In this document: positions 10,138 to 20,200 of the stretch, one piece after another
Layout: every line of letters starts with the position of its first letter
Numbering within the stretch: the stretch's first letter is position 1
From: Isotricha intestinalis
Lineage: Eukaryota > Ciliophora > Litostomatea > Vestibuliferida > Isotrichidae
Assembly: GCA_023807065.1 (NCBI GenBank)
Contig: JAJJLU010003495.1
Span: 1 to 64,000 of the forward strand
Direction: 5' to 3'
DNA: 64,000 bases
Program-made: the position numbers and the translations under genes
The notes under the pieces: model-generated
What the model was told of the DNA's origin: nothing
Seen by the model: only the letters and a program-made list of their open reading frames with translations
Databases searched by the model: none

Positions 10138-11812
10138 TAAAAAAAATTAGTTTATTAAATTTTTTATATATATATATTAAGAATTAATGAATTTATTATT
10201 GTTTCCTCTGAAACTATTATTTTTATTTTTATAATTTGTTTTTATTAAATTATATGATGTATGATTATTTAAATTATTTTCATTTTCATTATTATTATCT
10301 CTGTAATTATGAGTTAAATTATAAGAATTATTTCTTGGAATCATATTTATATTTTGTCTTGGAGTTTTAGATTGTCTATAAATATTTTCATTGATATTAT
10401 TTATTTTCCTATTGTTAATTAATGTATTATTTGAAGAAGAAAATGTTCTTTCTTTTCTTAGAACTTTATTTTTTAAACTTTCTGTATTTAAATTATTATT
10501 TTCATTATTTGATATATATTTTATATTATTTATATTTCCTAAGGGAAAATTATTATTTTTAGAAATATTATTAGTATATTTTATTTTTGAATTATTATTA
10601 TTTTTAGGAGATATAGTTATAAAATTTGTATTTAATTCATTATTTAAATTATCATTATTATTATCATTATTATTATTATTTGGATAATCAAAAATATATT
10701 TTTGACTATCATTATTTTCACTATAAATATCAGAAAATAATTTAATTGAATTATTATTATTCATATAATTAAAATCTTGATTATAATTTTTATTACTTAT
10801 TTCTTCAATATAATTATTATTGATAATATTTTGAGAAGAATGAGTTTTAGAATGAGAAAAAACTAAATTTTGTTTTTTAATATTTTCATTTGATTGATTA
10901 GGAGAATAATTTAATTTATTTGAAACAGAATTAACATCAATTGAATAGAAATTTTTATGATTAGGATAAATTAAAGTTTTTATTTGATTATTTATTGTAT
11001 TATTAATAGATTGAATAGAATTATTATTTGTATTAATTGTATTTAAACTTGTATTATTTGTTAAATTTATTGGTTTATGATATATTTTTTTTGGTGAAGA
11101 TGATGGAAAATATAATTTTGGTTTTGTTTTTAAAATATTATTTCTATTTCTTTTCATATTATAATTAAAATATTCATTATTATTTTCATTATTATAATAA
11201 TTCTCTAAATTATTAAAATTATTTTCTGAGTTATTTACCATTAAAGAATTTCTATTTAAACTTTCATTAATAGAAAATCCACTGAAATTATAATTATCAT
11301 ATTCAGAATAATTTTTAAATAAAACATTATTTTTATTTCCTTCATTTTCATAATTGTTATTATCTTCATTATAATTATTATTAATATAATTATTTTCCTT
11401 AATTTTAATATTAAATTCTTTTTTAATAAATTCTTCTCTTTCATTAACTCTTTTTTCTCTTGCTTTAATATTTTCTTCTTTTTCATTTAAATATTTTTCT
11501 TTTAAATTTAATTCATTTTCTTTTTGAATAATTTTCTCTTCTCTTTCTTTTAAACTTTCTTCAAATTTTTTCATTTTAATGTAATTATCTTTAAACTTTT
11601 TTTCTTTAACTCTAAAATTAATTTCAGGTAAATTAAGTAAATCCCAAGTAAAAGGTCTATTATTAGGATTAATATTAATTAACCACAAAATGAGTTTATT
11701 TAAAAAGTTAGAATATCTACAATTAATTTTTTCTATTTTTCCACTTTTAATTTTTAAAGCTAAACTTAAATGATTATTAGCTTCAAAAGGAGGATTTAAA
11801 GTAGTTAATTCA
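9515..11812. repeat. Left copy of a 2.3-kb direct repeat
   Basis: This 2298-bp block is repeated in the same orientation at 13943-16240 with exactly the same length. It holds the first part of the GRAM/VASt gene, the 39-bp spacer and the 3' two thirds of the NEK kinase gene. The only differences I see are two C-to-T changes near the left end (9535 and 9537 against 13963 and 13965). On the right, identity stops abruptly after 11812, where foreign sequence begins. Confidence 0.9.
10177..11812 (-). pseudogene. Truncated duplicate of NEK kinase gene, catalytic core lost
   Basis: Duplicate of the 3' part of the kinase gene at 14605-16842. It retains only the end of the kinase domain (from about residue 201, the ELTTLNPPF region) plus the coiled-coil and Asn-rich tail. 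Upstream of 11812 the kinase sequence is replaced by unrelated DNA with an in-frame stop a few codons on. The ATP-binding lobe, catalytic loop and activation segment are absent. An internal Met leaves an open frame of 503 codons (10177-11688) identical in sequence to the intact protein's tail, so a tail-only product cannot be excluded. The lack of decay indicates a recent copy or gene conversion. The first nine codons of this copy survive 1.6 kb away, at 13401-13427. Confidence 0.88.
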
Positions 11813-11923
11813 ATATTTTTTTATATAATATTATAATTATTTATTATAATTTTTAACTCTCCTAAAGGTATTTTTTTGTAAGTTTTTTATATAATATATT
11901 TTTACAAAATAAATATAAATTCC

Positions 11924-11951
11924 ATGGGGATTGGGTTCACTCCCCCCATCT
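11924..11951. repeat. G/C-rich block with short inverted repeat, left of HIT gene
   Basis: A G- and C-rich patch in an otherwise A/T-rich region. It contains TGGGGATTGGG followed by CACTCCCCCCATC; ATGGGG and CCCCAT can pair as a short stem. The same 11-mer occurs in the hairpin at 13274-13284 on the other side of the HIT gene. Function unknown. Confidence 0.5.
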
Positions 11952-12055
11952 AATTGATTTATTTAAAAATATATAATTTTTATTTAATTCAATTCATTTA
12001 AATAGTAAATATTTACAAAAATATTTCTAATAAAAACTTTAGGATTAGAATTCTC

Positions 12056-12781
12056 ATGGAAAAACAGGAATTTTCTAAATTTTCAGAGTGTATTTTGTGC
12101 GATATTATCAAAGGTGGTGTTGATATTACAGGTAAAAAGCCGTATATACTTTATCAAAACGAAAGTTTTATTGCAACGGTGGATTTAGGCTCAATGGTTG
12201 AAGGATATGTCCTTATTACCTGCAAACGCCATATAAATTCTATGGGGGAATTGACCGATAGGGAATACATTGATTTTATGGAAATTCAGAAAAAAATTAA
12301 TATAGGATTAAAACAAATATATTCTAAAAAGTCCATATGTTTTGAACACGGTTCAGGCAATAATAATCAAGATAACGCAGCAAGTAGTATAAAACATGCA
12401 CATTTTCACATGGTTGCGATTGATAAATTAGATGACGATATACATGAAAAAATTATTAATGATATGGAAATGCTTTCAATTGAAAATCAGAGAGAATTAA
12501 AAAATTATGTTGATGAACCTTACATATATTATATGGCTGGCGATGGAAAAAAATATATCTCTACAAAGCAAGGAATGGAAAGCCAATATATGAGGCAAAG
12601 AATTGCTGAACAATTTAGAACACAATATAACTGGAAAGATCCGGATATTTGTAAAAGTCTAAATGAAAATGTGTTGAAAACGGAGAAAAAGTGGAAAAAT
12701 TATATTGAAGAAAGCAAACAAGTTTATTGTATTTTACATTTTATAGGTTTTGAAAGGGACATAAGGGTCAATGAATTTTAA
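12056..12781 (+). CDS. HIT-family nucleotide hydrolase/transferase, bacterial-like
   Basis: A 241-residue HIT (histidine triad) protein. An N-terminal C-x-x-C (Cys12, Cys15) precedes the HINT-type beta core (about 30-120), and the triad HAHFHMV places His114, His116 and His118. The C-terminal part (about 160-225) has the S-Q-Y-x-R-x-x-I-A-E-x-F pattern of bacterial HIT hydrolases acting on dinucleoside polyphosphates or nucleotide conjugates. All catalytic residues are present. Codon use differs sharply from neighbours: CGC, GCG, ACG, CCG and GGC occur, whereas nearby genes use AGA and A/T-ending codons almost only. There is no intron and no Asn-rich insertion. This supports lateral transfer from a bacterium. 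The last 20 or so residues may be lineage-specific extension. Confidence 0.88.
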   Translation: MEKQEFSKFSECILCDIIKGGVDITGKKPYILYQNESFIATVDLGSMVEGYVLITCKRHINSMGELTDREYIDFMEIQKKINIGLKQIYSKKSICFEHGSGNNNQDNAASSIKHAHFHMVAIDKLDDDIHEKIINDMEMLSIENQRELKNYVDEPYIYYMAGDGKKYISTKQGMESQYMRQRIAEQFRTQYNWKDPDICKSLNENVLKTEKKWKNYIEESKQVYCILHFIGFERDIRVNEF

Positions 12782-13399
12782 AAAAATCACAGCACTTTTA
12801 ATTACATTTTTAATGATTAACAGTTAAACAAAACATTTAGGTTTAATTTATAAAAATAAGAATCTCAGTTTTAGAAAAAAAATTTAAAATTTTTCGAAAG
12901 TTATTCAGGATTTTTAAAAGTTTACATGTATAATTTGTAACTGTTTTAAGTGGTATTGTAATGGGCGATTATTTATCTTTGGGTTTATATTGAAGCTATA
13001 AAAAATAATTAAATTTTGGTAAATGTTGTTCATTAATGAATTTTATGGGATAAAATATTTTTTTATTTTTAAATTGAAAATGTCTTCATCTAATCTTTAT
13101 TCTTTACATGTATCTTCCAATTGGAAAGAAAAATTAGTTAATATTTTTTTGTTAACTATTTTTTCATCCCTAATTTTTAAAAAATTAATTATTTTAATTT
13201 AAAATAATTAATTTAATTTTAAAATAAAATATTTTGTTCTAAAATTTTAACTAAAAAATAGATAATTGAGGATTGGGGATTGGGCCCAATCCTCAATTAT
13301 TTTCAATTACAGAAAATAGATAAAATAATACTTTTATTAAAAATTATATAAAAATTAAACATTAAAATACTTAATAAATTATTTTATATTTATTAAATT
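12782..13399. other. Non-coding right part of the inserted segment
   Basis: About 620 bp downstream of the HIT gene. It is slightly richer in G than the rest (for example around 12950-13000) and contains the hairpin at 13264-13298. A 40-codon ORF at 13080-13202 is the longest I find and shows no recognisable motif. No RNA gene is recognised. Confidence 0.5.
13264..13298. repeat. Perfect 14-bp inverted repeat with 7-nt spacer
   Basis: AATTGAGGATTGGG (13264-13277) is followed after GATTGGG by its exact reverse complement (13285-13298). A nested 12-bp palindrome, ATTGGGCCCAAT (13279-13290), offers an alternative fold. It sits close to the right border of the foreign segment, and its 11-mer TGGGGATTGGG also occurs left of the HIT gene. 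It could be a mobile-element remnant or a transcript-end hairpin carried with the foreign DNA. Function is not shown. Confidence 0.8.
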
Positions 13400-13400
13400 T

Positions 13401-13427
13401 TATATTTAAATTTTCATATTTTTCCAT
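13401..13427 (-). pseudogene. Nine-codon 5' remnant of the duplicated NEK gene
   Basis: Reading leftward from the ATG at 13427 gives MEKYENLNI, the start of the NEK protein (MDKYENLNI in the intact gene), then unrelated codons and a stop. With the fragment at 10177-11812 it shows that the kinase coding sequence once spanned this interval and that the HIT-bearing segment replaced residues about 10-200. Confidence 0.8.
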
Positions 13428-13835
13428 TTTTTCATTTAAAAATTATTTTAATTTTTATTTTTTATTTATGTTTTTCAATTTTAATTTGAGAATAAAAAAT
13501 AATGCTTATTAGATTATATTTATAGTTATAATATTTTATGTTGAATTAACGGTATTAAATAATTAGTGAAATTATTATAAATAATTATATTATGTTTTAT
13601 TATTAAAAATTAATTTCAATATAATTATTAATTCATAAATAGATTTATTATATAATTAAATTATACTTTTTTACACTATTTATTATAATAATATTTAAAA
13701 GTTAAAAAGATAATTAAAATAATTAATTTATTCATAAAATATATAAAATAACATAATAAATTATTTTTCCTTTGATTACAAAACCTTATTTATAATATCA
13801 TAGCAAAAGATAAATTAAAAAAACAAAAATAACAA

Positions 13836-13942
13836 CTATAAACTTTTTTTTTCATTATTATTTTTATTTATATCATATAAATCAATAGAACTTGCATTTT
13901 TCTTTTGTCCATTATGAATAATTTTTTCATTTTTTAATTTAG
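13836..13942 (-). pseudogene. Copied 3' tail of the K+ channel gene
   Basis: About 107 bp equivalent to 17261-17370, the last codons and TAG stop of the channel gene. It differs by two substitutions and one in-frame 3-nt deletion. It is cut at the duplication junction and cannot encode a product. It marks the right end of the duplicated unit. Confidence 0.8.
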
Positions 13943-14565
13943 AAGTTTTTACAATCAGAATATATTTTCATTCTTTCTTTTTTATTATCTTCATATAATT
14001 TATCATTTTCATATAATAAATTAACTATTTTTTCTTTTAAACTATAATTATATATTTCTTTTTCATTTTTTTCAAAATTTATTTTTTCTTGATATGCAGT
14101 TTCTAATCTTTTTAATAATTTATTTTCTTGATTTTCGAAATTTTTATATTGAATTCTTTGATTAGATAAAACAATAGATTTTTCATTTAATAAGTTAATT
14201 TTCTTAATTATATTATCACAAGGTTCTAATTGTTTAATTAAATCATCAAAAAAAAAATTTTTAAAGCTTTCATTATTTTTACTAATTATTAAAATAAAAT
14301 TTTGAAAAAAAACTAAAATTAAATCTGAAATTACTGATTGAATATCATTTCTAAAAGAAATTAAATCTAAATTTGATTTATTTAAAGTATTTAATATTTC
14401 ATCATAAAATGATTCATTTATTTTTAATATTGATTTACATAATTTATTTATTGAATCAAAAAAAGTTTGAATTTCATTTAAATAAATTATTAAATCTTTT
14501 ATTTCTTCATTTTCTTTATTAAAATCTTTTGGAAAATTTGGTATTATTATTTCATAAGAAGTCAT
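13943..14565 (-). pseudogene. Truncated duplicate of the GRAM/VASt gene 5' end
   Basis: Repeats the first 208 codons of the gene at 6607-10137, from the same ATG context, 39 bp below the NEK stop codon. Only one residue differs (Val to Ile in MKIYSDCKN) and the frame ends just after the junction with copied channel sequence at 13943-13945. The GRAM, VASt and membrane parts are missing, so only a helical BAR-like fragment could be made. It keeps the promoter region of the original and may be transcribed. Confidence 0.88.
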
Positions 14566-16240
14566 TAAAAAAAATTAGTTTATTAAATTTTTTATATATA
14601 TATATTAAGAATTAATGAATTTATTATTGTTTCCTCTGAAACTATTATTTTTATTTTTATAATTTGTTTTTATTAAATTATATGATGTATGATTATTTAA
14701 ATTATTTTCATTTTCATTATTATTATCTCTGTAATTATGAGTTAAATTATAAGAATTATTTCTTGGAATCATATTTATATTTTGTCTTGGAGTTTTAGAT
14801 TGTCTATAAATATTTTCATTGATATTATTTATTTTCCTATTGTTAATTAATGTATTATTTGAAGAAGAAAATGTTCTTTCTTTTCTTAGAACTTTATTTT
14901 TTAAACTTTCTGTATTTAAATTATTATTTTCATTATTTGATATATATTTTATATTATTTATATTTCCTAAGGGAAAATTATTATTTTTAGAAATATTATT
15001 AGTATATTTTATTTTTGAATTATTATTATTTTTAGGAGATATAGTTATAAAATTTGTATTTAATTCATTATTTAAATTATCATTATTATTATCATTATTA
15101 TTATTATTTGGATAATCAAAAATATATTTTTGACTATCATTATTTTCACTATAAATATCAGAAAATAATTTAATTGAATTATTATTATTCATATAATTAA
15201 AATCTTGATTATAATTTTTATTACTTATTTCTTCAATATAATTATTATTGATAATATTTTGAGAAGAATGAGTTTTAGAATGAGAAAAAACTAAATTTTG
15301 TTTTTTAATATTTTCATTTGATTGATTAGGAGAATAATTTAATTTATTTGAAACAGAATTAACATCAATTGAATAGAAATTTTTATGATTAGGATAAATT
15401 AAAGTTTTTATTTGATTATTTATTGTATTATTAATAGATTGAATAGAATTATTATTTGTATTAATTGTATTTAAACTTGTATTATTTGTTAAATTTATTG
15501 GTTTATGATATATTTTTTTTGGTGAAGATGATGGAAAATATAATTTTGGTTTTGTTTTTAAAATATTATTTCTATTTCTTTTCATATTATAATTAAAATA
15601 TTCATTATTATTTTCATTATTATAATAATTCTCTAAATTATTAAAATTATTTTCTGAGTTATTTACCATTAAAGAATTTCTATTTAAACTTTCATTAATA
15701 GAAAATCCACTGAAATTATAATTATCATATTCAGAATAATTTTTAAATAAAACATTATTTTTATTTCCTTCATTTTCATAATTGTTATTATCTTCATTAT
15801 AATTATTATTAATATAATTATTTTCCTTAATTTTAATATTAAATTCTTTTTTAATAAATTCTTCTCTTTCATTAACTCTTTTTTCTCTTGCTTTAATATT
15901 TTCTTCTTTTTCATTTAAATATTTTTCTTTTAAATTTAATTCATTTTCTTTTTGAATAATTTTCTCTTCTCTTTCTTTTAAACTTTCTTCAAATTTTTTC
16001 ATTTTAATGTAATTATCTTTAAACTTTTTTTCTTTAACTCTAAAATTAATTTCAGGTAAATTAAGTAAATCCCAAGTAAAAGGTCTATTATTAGGATTAA
16101 TATTAATTAACCACAAAATGAGTTTATTTAAAAAGTTAGAATATCTACAATTAATTTTTTCTATTTTTCCACTTTTAATTTTTAAAGCTAAACTTAAATG
16201 ATTATTAGCTTCAAAAGGAGGATTTAAAGTAGTTAATTCA
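13943..16240. repeat. Right copy of the 2.3-kb direct repeat
   Basis: Partner of 9515-11812, equal in length and nearly identical, except for two changes at 13963 and 13965 close to the junction. Beyond 16240 this copy continues into the intact kinase domain, whereas the left copy enters foreign DNA. Together with 16241-17373 it forms the 3.4-kb unit that was tandemly duplicated. Confidence 0.9.
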
Positions 16241-16842
16241 TAAAGAAAACAACCAAGACTCCAAATATCGCTTTTTTCATTATATTTATTGTTATTAATT
16301 TGTTCTGGACTCATATAATAAGGAGTTCCAACATTAGAATAAGCAAATATACTTTGATTATTTAAAATTTTACTTAAACCAAAATCACCTAATTTAACAT
16401 TATTATCTTTATCTAAAAATATATTTGAAGGCTTAATATCTCTATGTAATATTTTTCCATTTTTAAAAGTATGAATATAATTTAAAGCTAATAATACTTG
16501 TGTAAATATTTTTAATATAATATCTTCTTCTATTAATTCTTTATTTTTTTTACATCTTTTAATTAAATTTCCTATATCTCCTCCTGAACAATATTCCATT
16601 ATTATATATATTTTTGTATTTTTTTTATCTATTATTCTATCATAATATTTTACTATGTTTGGATGATGAAGTTCTCTTAATATATTTATTTCTGATATTA
16701 TATGATGTTTATCTTTTTCTTCCATTTTACCATAATCTATTTCTTTCCATACTAATATTTTTCCATCACTTTTTCTACGAATTTTTGATATTGAACCAAA
16801 GTTACCTTTTCCTATTATATTTAAATTTTCATATTTGTCCAT
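14605..16842 (-). CDS. NIMA-related (NEK) Ser/Thr kinase with long Asn-rich tail
   Basis: A 745-residue protein. The kinase domain is at residues about 4-265: glycine loop GKGNFG, beta-3 Lys in VWKEID, catalytic HRDIKPSN, DFG in KLGDFGLSK, activation segment SNVGTPYYMSPEQ, and the SDIWSLGC helix. The VGTPYYMSPE and DIWSLGC signatures are those of NEK kinases. A charged coiled coil follows (about 275-350, with repeated Lys-Glu heptads), then about 380 residues of Asn-rich low-complexity sequence. NEK kinases act on microtubules, centrioles and cilia; the substrate here is unknown. All catalytic residues are present. The gene is the intact member of a duplicated pair and is followed, 39 bp on, by the duplicated GRAM/VASt start. 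Confidence 0.9.
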   Translation of the reverse strand: MDKYENLNIIGKGNFGSISKIRRKSDGKILVWKEIDYGKMEEKDKHHIISEINILRELHHPNIVKYYDRIIDKKNTKIYIIMEYCSGGDIGNLIKRCKKNKELIEEDIILKIFTQVLLALNYIHTFKNGKILHRDIKPSNIFLDKDNNVKLGDFGLSKILNNQSIFAYSNVGTPYYMSPEQINNNKYNEKSDIWSLGCFLYELTTLNPPFEANNHLSLALKIKSGKIEKINCRYSNFLNKLILWLININPNNRPFTWDLLNLPEINFRVKEKKFKDNYIKMKKFEESLKEREEKIIQKENELNLKEKYLNEKEENIKAREKRVNEREEFIKKEFNIKIKENNYINNNYNEDNNNYENEGNKNNVLFKNYSEYDNYNFSGFSINESLNRNSLMVNNSENNFNNLENYYNNENNNEYFNYNMKRNRNNILKTKPKLYFPSSSPKKIYHKPINLTNNTSLNTINTNNNSIQSINNTINNQIKTLIYPNHKNFYSIDVNSVSNKLNYSPNQSNENIKKQNLVFSHSKTHSSQNIINNNYIEEISNKNYNQDFNYMNNNNSIKLFSDIYSENNDSQKYIFDYPNNNNNDNNNDNLNNELNTNFITISPKNNNNSKIKYTNNISKNNNFPLGNINNIKYISNNENNNLNTESLKNKVLRKERTFSSSNNTLINNRKINNINENIYRQSKTPRQNINMIPRNNSYNLTHNYRDNNNENENNLNNHTSYNLIKTNYKNKNNSFRGNNNKFINS

Positions 16843-17260
16843 TTTTTTTTCTTTTAAAAATTATTTTAATTTTTATTTTTTATTTATTTTTTGTTTATGT
16901 TTTTTTTTAATTCGAGAATAATTAAAATATTTATTATATTATATTCATACTTATAACATTTTATGTTGAATTAACGGTATTAAAAAATTAGTGAAATTAT
17001 TTTAAATAATAATATTATGTTTTATTATTAAAAATTAATTTCAATATAATTATTAATTCATAAATAGATTTATTATATAATTATATTATATTTTTTTACT
17101 CTATTTATTATAATAATATTTAAAATTAAAAAAGATAATTAAAATAATTAATTTATATAATAAAATATATAAAATAACATAATAAATTATTTTTCCTTTG
17201 ACTACAAAACCTTATTTATAATATCATAGCAAAAGATAAATTATAAAAACAAAATAACAA
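16843..17260. other. Intergenic region between NEK and channel genes
   Basis: About 420 bp of A/T-rich DNA with no coding frame. It contains the promoter region of the NEK gene and the 3' region of the channel gene. A diverged copy lies at 13428-13835, so conserved patches could mark functional sites; a block around TTGAATTAACGGTATTAA is identical in both. Confidence 0.6.
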
Positions 17261-20200
17261 CTATGAACTTTTTTTTTCATTATTATTTTTATTTATATCA
17301 TATAAATCAATAGAACTTGCATTTTTCTTTTGTCCATTTTGAATAATTTTTTCTATATTTTTTAATTTAGAAGAAAAATCATTAGTATCATTTTGAACAA
17401 TATTATTAAAATAATTAGTATAAAACATTTTAGGATTATTTAAAGCTAAAGAAGAACTTTCAATATTTTTTCCTATTAAATTTAAAGTACTTTCTGAAAA
17501 CAAAGGCATATTTTTTTTTTCATCACTTTTAAATAATTCTGTTTTCTTTTTCTCAAAAAAATTATTAATTTTAGGATTTAATATTATTTTACTTATTCTT
17601 TTATCACTTATATTTTTTTCTTTTACTGTATTATTTATTATATTTTTTCTCTGATAAGTTGCAATTTGTTTTATTTCTTCTTTATTATTATTTTCTATTT
17701 CTTTTCGAATTGAAAAAGTTTTTTTTAATTTTGGTAAATTATTCTCTGAAAAAAATGTTGTTTTACAATTTTTTATATATTTACCTATTGAAAAACTTTC
17801 ATTTTTAATTATTATAAATATATTTTTCTTAGGAGGTAATAAAATATTATTTTTAATTGATTCTATTTTGAAATTAAAAGATGAAGTTGTTAAATTTGTA
17901 AAAATTATTTGTTTTATATTTGTATTATTATGATAATTATTATTTAAATAATTATTATTTTGATAATTTAAACTTAAATAATTTTTACTTTGGTTATTAT
18001 CTATAAATTTATTATTAATTATCATTGGTTTAATTTTTTGATTAGAAAATATATTAGAAATAAATTCTTTAGGAACAATACCTTGAAAATTAGAAAAAGA
18101 GTTTTTATCTAAAAAATCTTTAAAATCATTATTTTCAAAAGGATATTCTTCATTATTAATTTCATCTTTAGAAAAAGGATATAATAAAGTATTATTATAA
18201 TTAGAAAAAGAAGATAAATCAAAAAATTTATTTTCATTTATTCCTTTTTTAGTTTTTGATTCTGTTTTACTTTTATTATCAAAAGAACTTGAACTTGAAT
18301 CGAAAATTTTTGAATCTGAATCAGAATAATAATTACTACTTGAATTTAATGGTTTTTTTCCTAATATTTTTTTATTCTCTGTTTCTGTTGTTGTTTTCTT
18401 TTTATTTTTTTTGTGAAAAATTGAATCTTTTTCATCATCTGAATTTACTTCTTTTATTGTTTCATTATTTAATATATCTAAAATATTTTCTGAACGAGCA
18501 TTTTCTTTTTTTTTATTTTCTATGTTTTTAATATTATTCTCTTTTTTTTTACTAATAGAATCATTTGAAGAAAAACTTTTATTACTTTTATTATTTATTT
18601 CTGAATTATTTATTTCACTTTCATTATTATTATAACTATTGTTGATATTTAATAAATTATTTTTTTTCTTTGATTTTAACTTCATAATATTTTTATCAGA
18701 ATTATTTACTTGAGAAGGAATACTTTGTAATTCACAATCTTCAGAAGATAAACTAGAATAAATTTCTTTACAATTAACAAATATATTTTTTTTAGAAAAG
18801 TCTTTTTGATAATAAGAACCTCTAATATATTTTCCTTTTTTTTGATAAAAGAAAAATTTAAGAGCTTTATTAATTAATCTTTCAATTTGTTCCATATTAA
18901 ATAAACTCTTTTTAATAATTAAACCCCATATTTTAGGAAAAGACATAGAAATTTCAACAGCATCAGTTTTATTTAATAAATATAATTCTGCAATTTTACT
19001 TTTAACTTTCATACTTAAAGGACTTCTTCTATTTAAAAACATTAAAATATCTCCAAAATGTTCATTTTTCCTTATTTCAATAATTTTAACATATTGCTGA
19101 ATAGGAACATTAAATTTATTATTATTATTATTATTATTATTATATGTTAATCCTTTTCCTCTTATAAAAGTCATTGTTTTTTGAGGTATGAAAGTATTAT
19201 TTAAATCAATAAATTTAGGTTTATTATTACTTAAACATTTATTAATTGTTTTAGGAAATTCTAAATTCAATACAGAATTTCTTTTAGTAAACATATCATA
19301 ATTTTCAATATCTTTATCTTTAATAAAAATAGGAAGTGGAAGTTCTAAACTTAAAGTTCCTCTTTTAACAAATATTATTTCTTCAAGATAATCTCCTTCA
19401 TTAACTAATTTCTCATTTTTCATTACTAAAATTGGTCTAAAAGCTAAAATAACTTTAATAGCAAAATCTGATGAATTATAAGTTTTAAAAAAGATAAAAT
19501 TATCTATTATTGGTTTATACATTTCCATTATTAATGTTGTTCGTAAACCAATAGGTAAATTATCTATTATTTCATTTTTGTCTCTTACAATATGAGTTAA
19601 ACGATATTTTAAAAAACGAGAAATTTTTTCATATAAACTTTGAGGCATTTTTTCATGTGATAATTTTAAATGATGCAAAATTTCCATTTTATTATTATAA
19701 TCTTGAGTTCTTGAATCAACATTTTGAACATAATTACTTAAGGAAGAAACTGAAAATGAATAAGCCATAATACCAACAATTAATAATATTAAATTATAGA
19801 ATCTTTCATATATATTTATTGAAACTATATCACCATAACCAACTGTGAAAACAGTGGCAAAAACATAATAAAATGAAGAAATATATATTTCTAATTTTGA
19901 TGAATCTGTTAAATTTTGTATTGTTATCCAAGAAGGATTCTCTAAATGAGAAAGAAATATAAATATACATGCTAAGATATGACCACATATTATAAATAAA
20001 AATATAAAATTAGATGTTTGATATAATTTATATAAAGATGTTTTTTTCATTAGAAAATGAGTGAAATTAAAAAAAAATGTATTATTTTTATATATTTTAA
20101 ATGATTTAATTAAAGTGAATAATTCTAAAAGATATATAACTTTATATTCATTTATTGAAGTAGTATAATTTTTAGATATTTTAAATAAGGAAATTATACT

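Larger units (their letters stand above)
11813..13399. other. Foreign segment replacing the kinase catalytic core
   Basis: Between 11812 and about 13400, homology to the intact kinase locus is lost: 1587 bp here stands in place of 574 bp (16241-16814) encoding kinase residues about 10-200. The segment holds one intact bacterial-like gene (12056-12781, plus strand, opposite to the host gene). Its flanks contain G/C-rich blocks unlike the rest of the window: 11924-11950, and an inverted repeat at 13264-13298. No transposase, terminal inverted repeats at the borders, or target-site duplication is visible. It could have arrived by end-joining repair or as part of a larger transferred fragment. 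Confidence 0.75.
13400..13942. repeat. Diverged copy of NEK-to-channel intergenic region
   Basis: This stretch matches 16815-17373: the first codons of the NEK gene (start codon at 13425-13427, encoding MEKYENLNI against MDKYENLNI), the intergenic region, and the 3' end of the channel gene including its TAG stop at 13836-13838. It differs by substitutions and small indels amounting to several percent, clearly more than the neighbouring 2.3-kb repeat. The junction with the next repeat unit is at AAG, 13943-13945, which both parents share. Confidence 0.85.

Noticed and set aside
10391..10687. Plus-strand Leu/Phe-rich ORFs opposite the Asn-rich kinase tail (also 14819-15115 and others)
   Set aside because: They mirror Asn/Lys codons on the coding strand and show only hydrophobic low complexity, not real membrane proteins.
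13080..13202. A 40-codon ORF in the foreign segment, right of the HIT gene
   Set aside because: No recognisable motif, and in DNA this A/T-rich such ORFs arise by chance.
13264..13298. The hairpin as a Rho-independent bacterial terminator of the HIT gene
   Set aside because: It lies almost 500 bp past the stop codon and the T tract after it is not well placed. A mobile-element or neutral origin is equally likely.
11813..13399. The insert as a simple transposon
   Set aside because: No transposase, no terminal inverted repeats at the two borders and no target-site duplication; host sequence was lost rather than duplicated.
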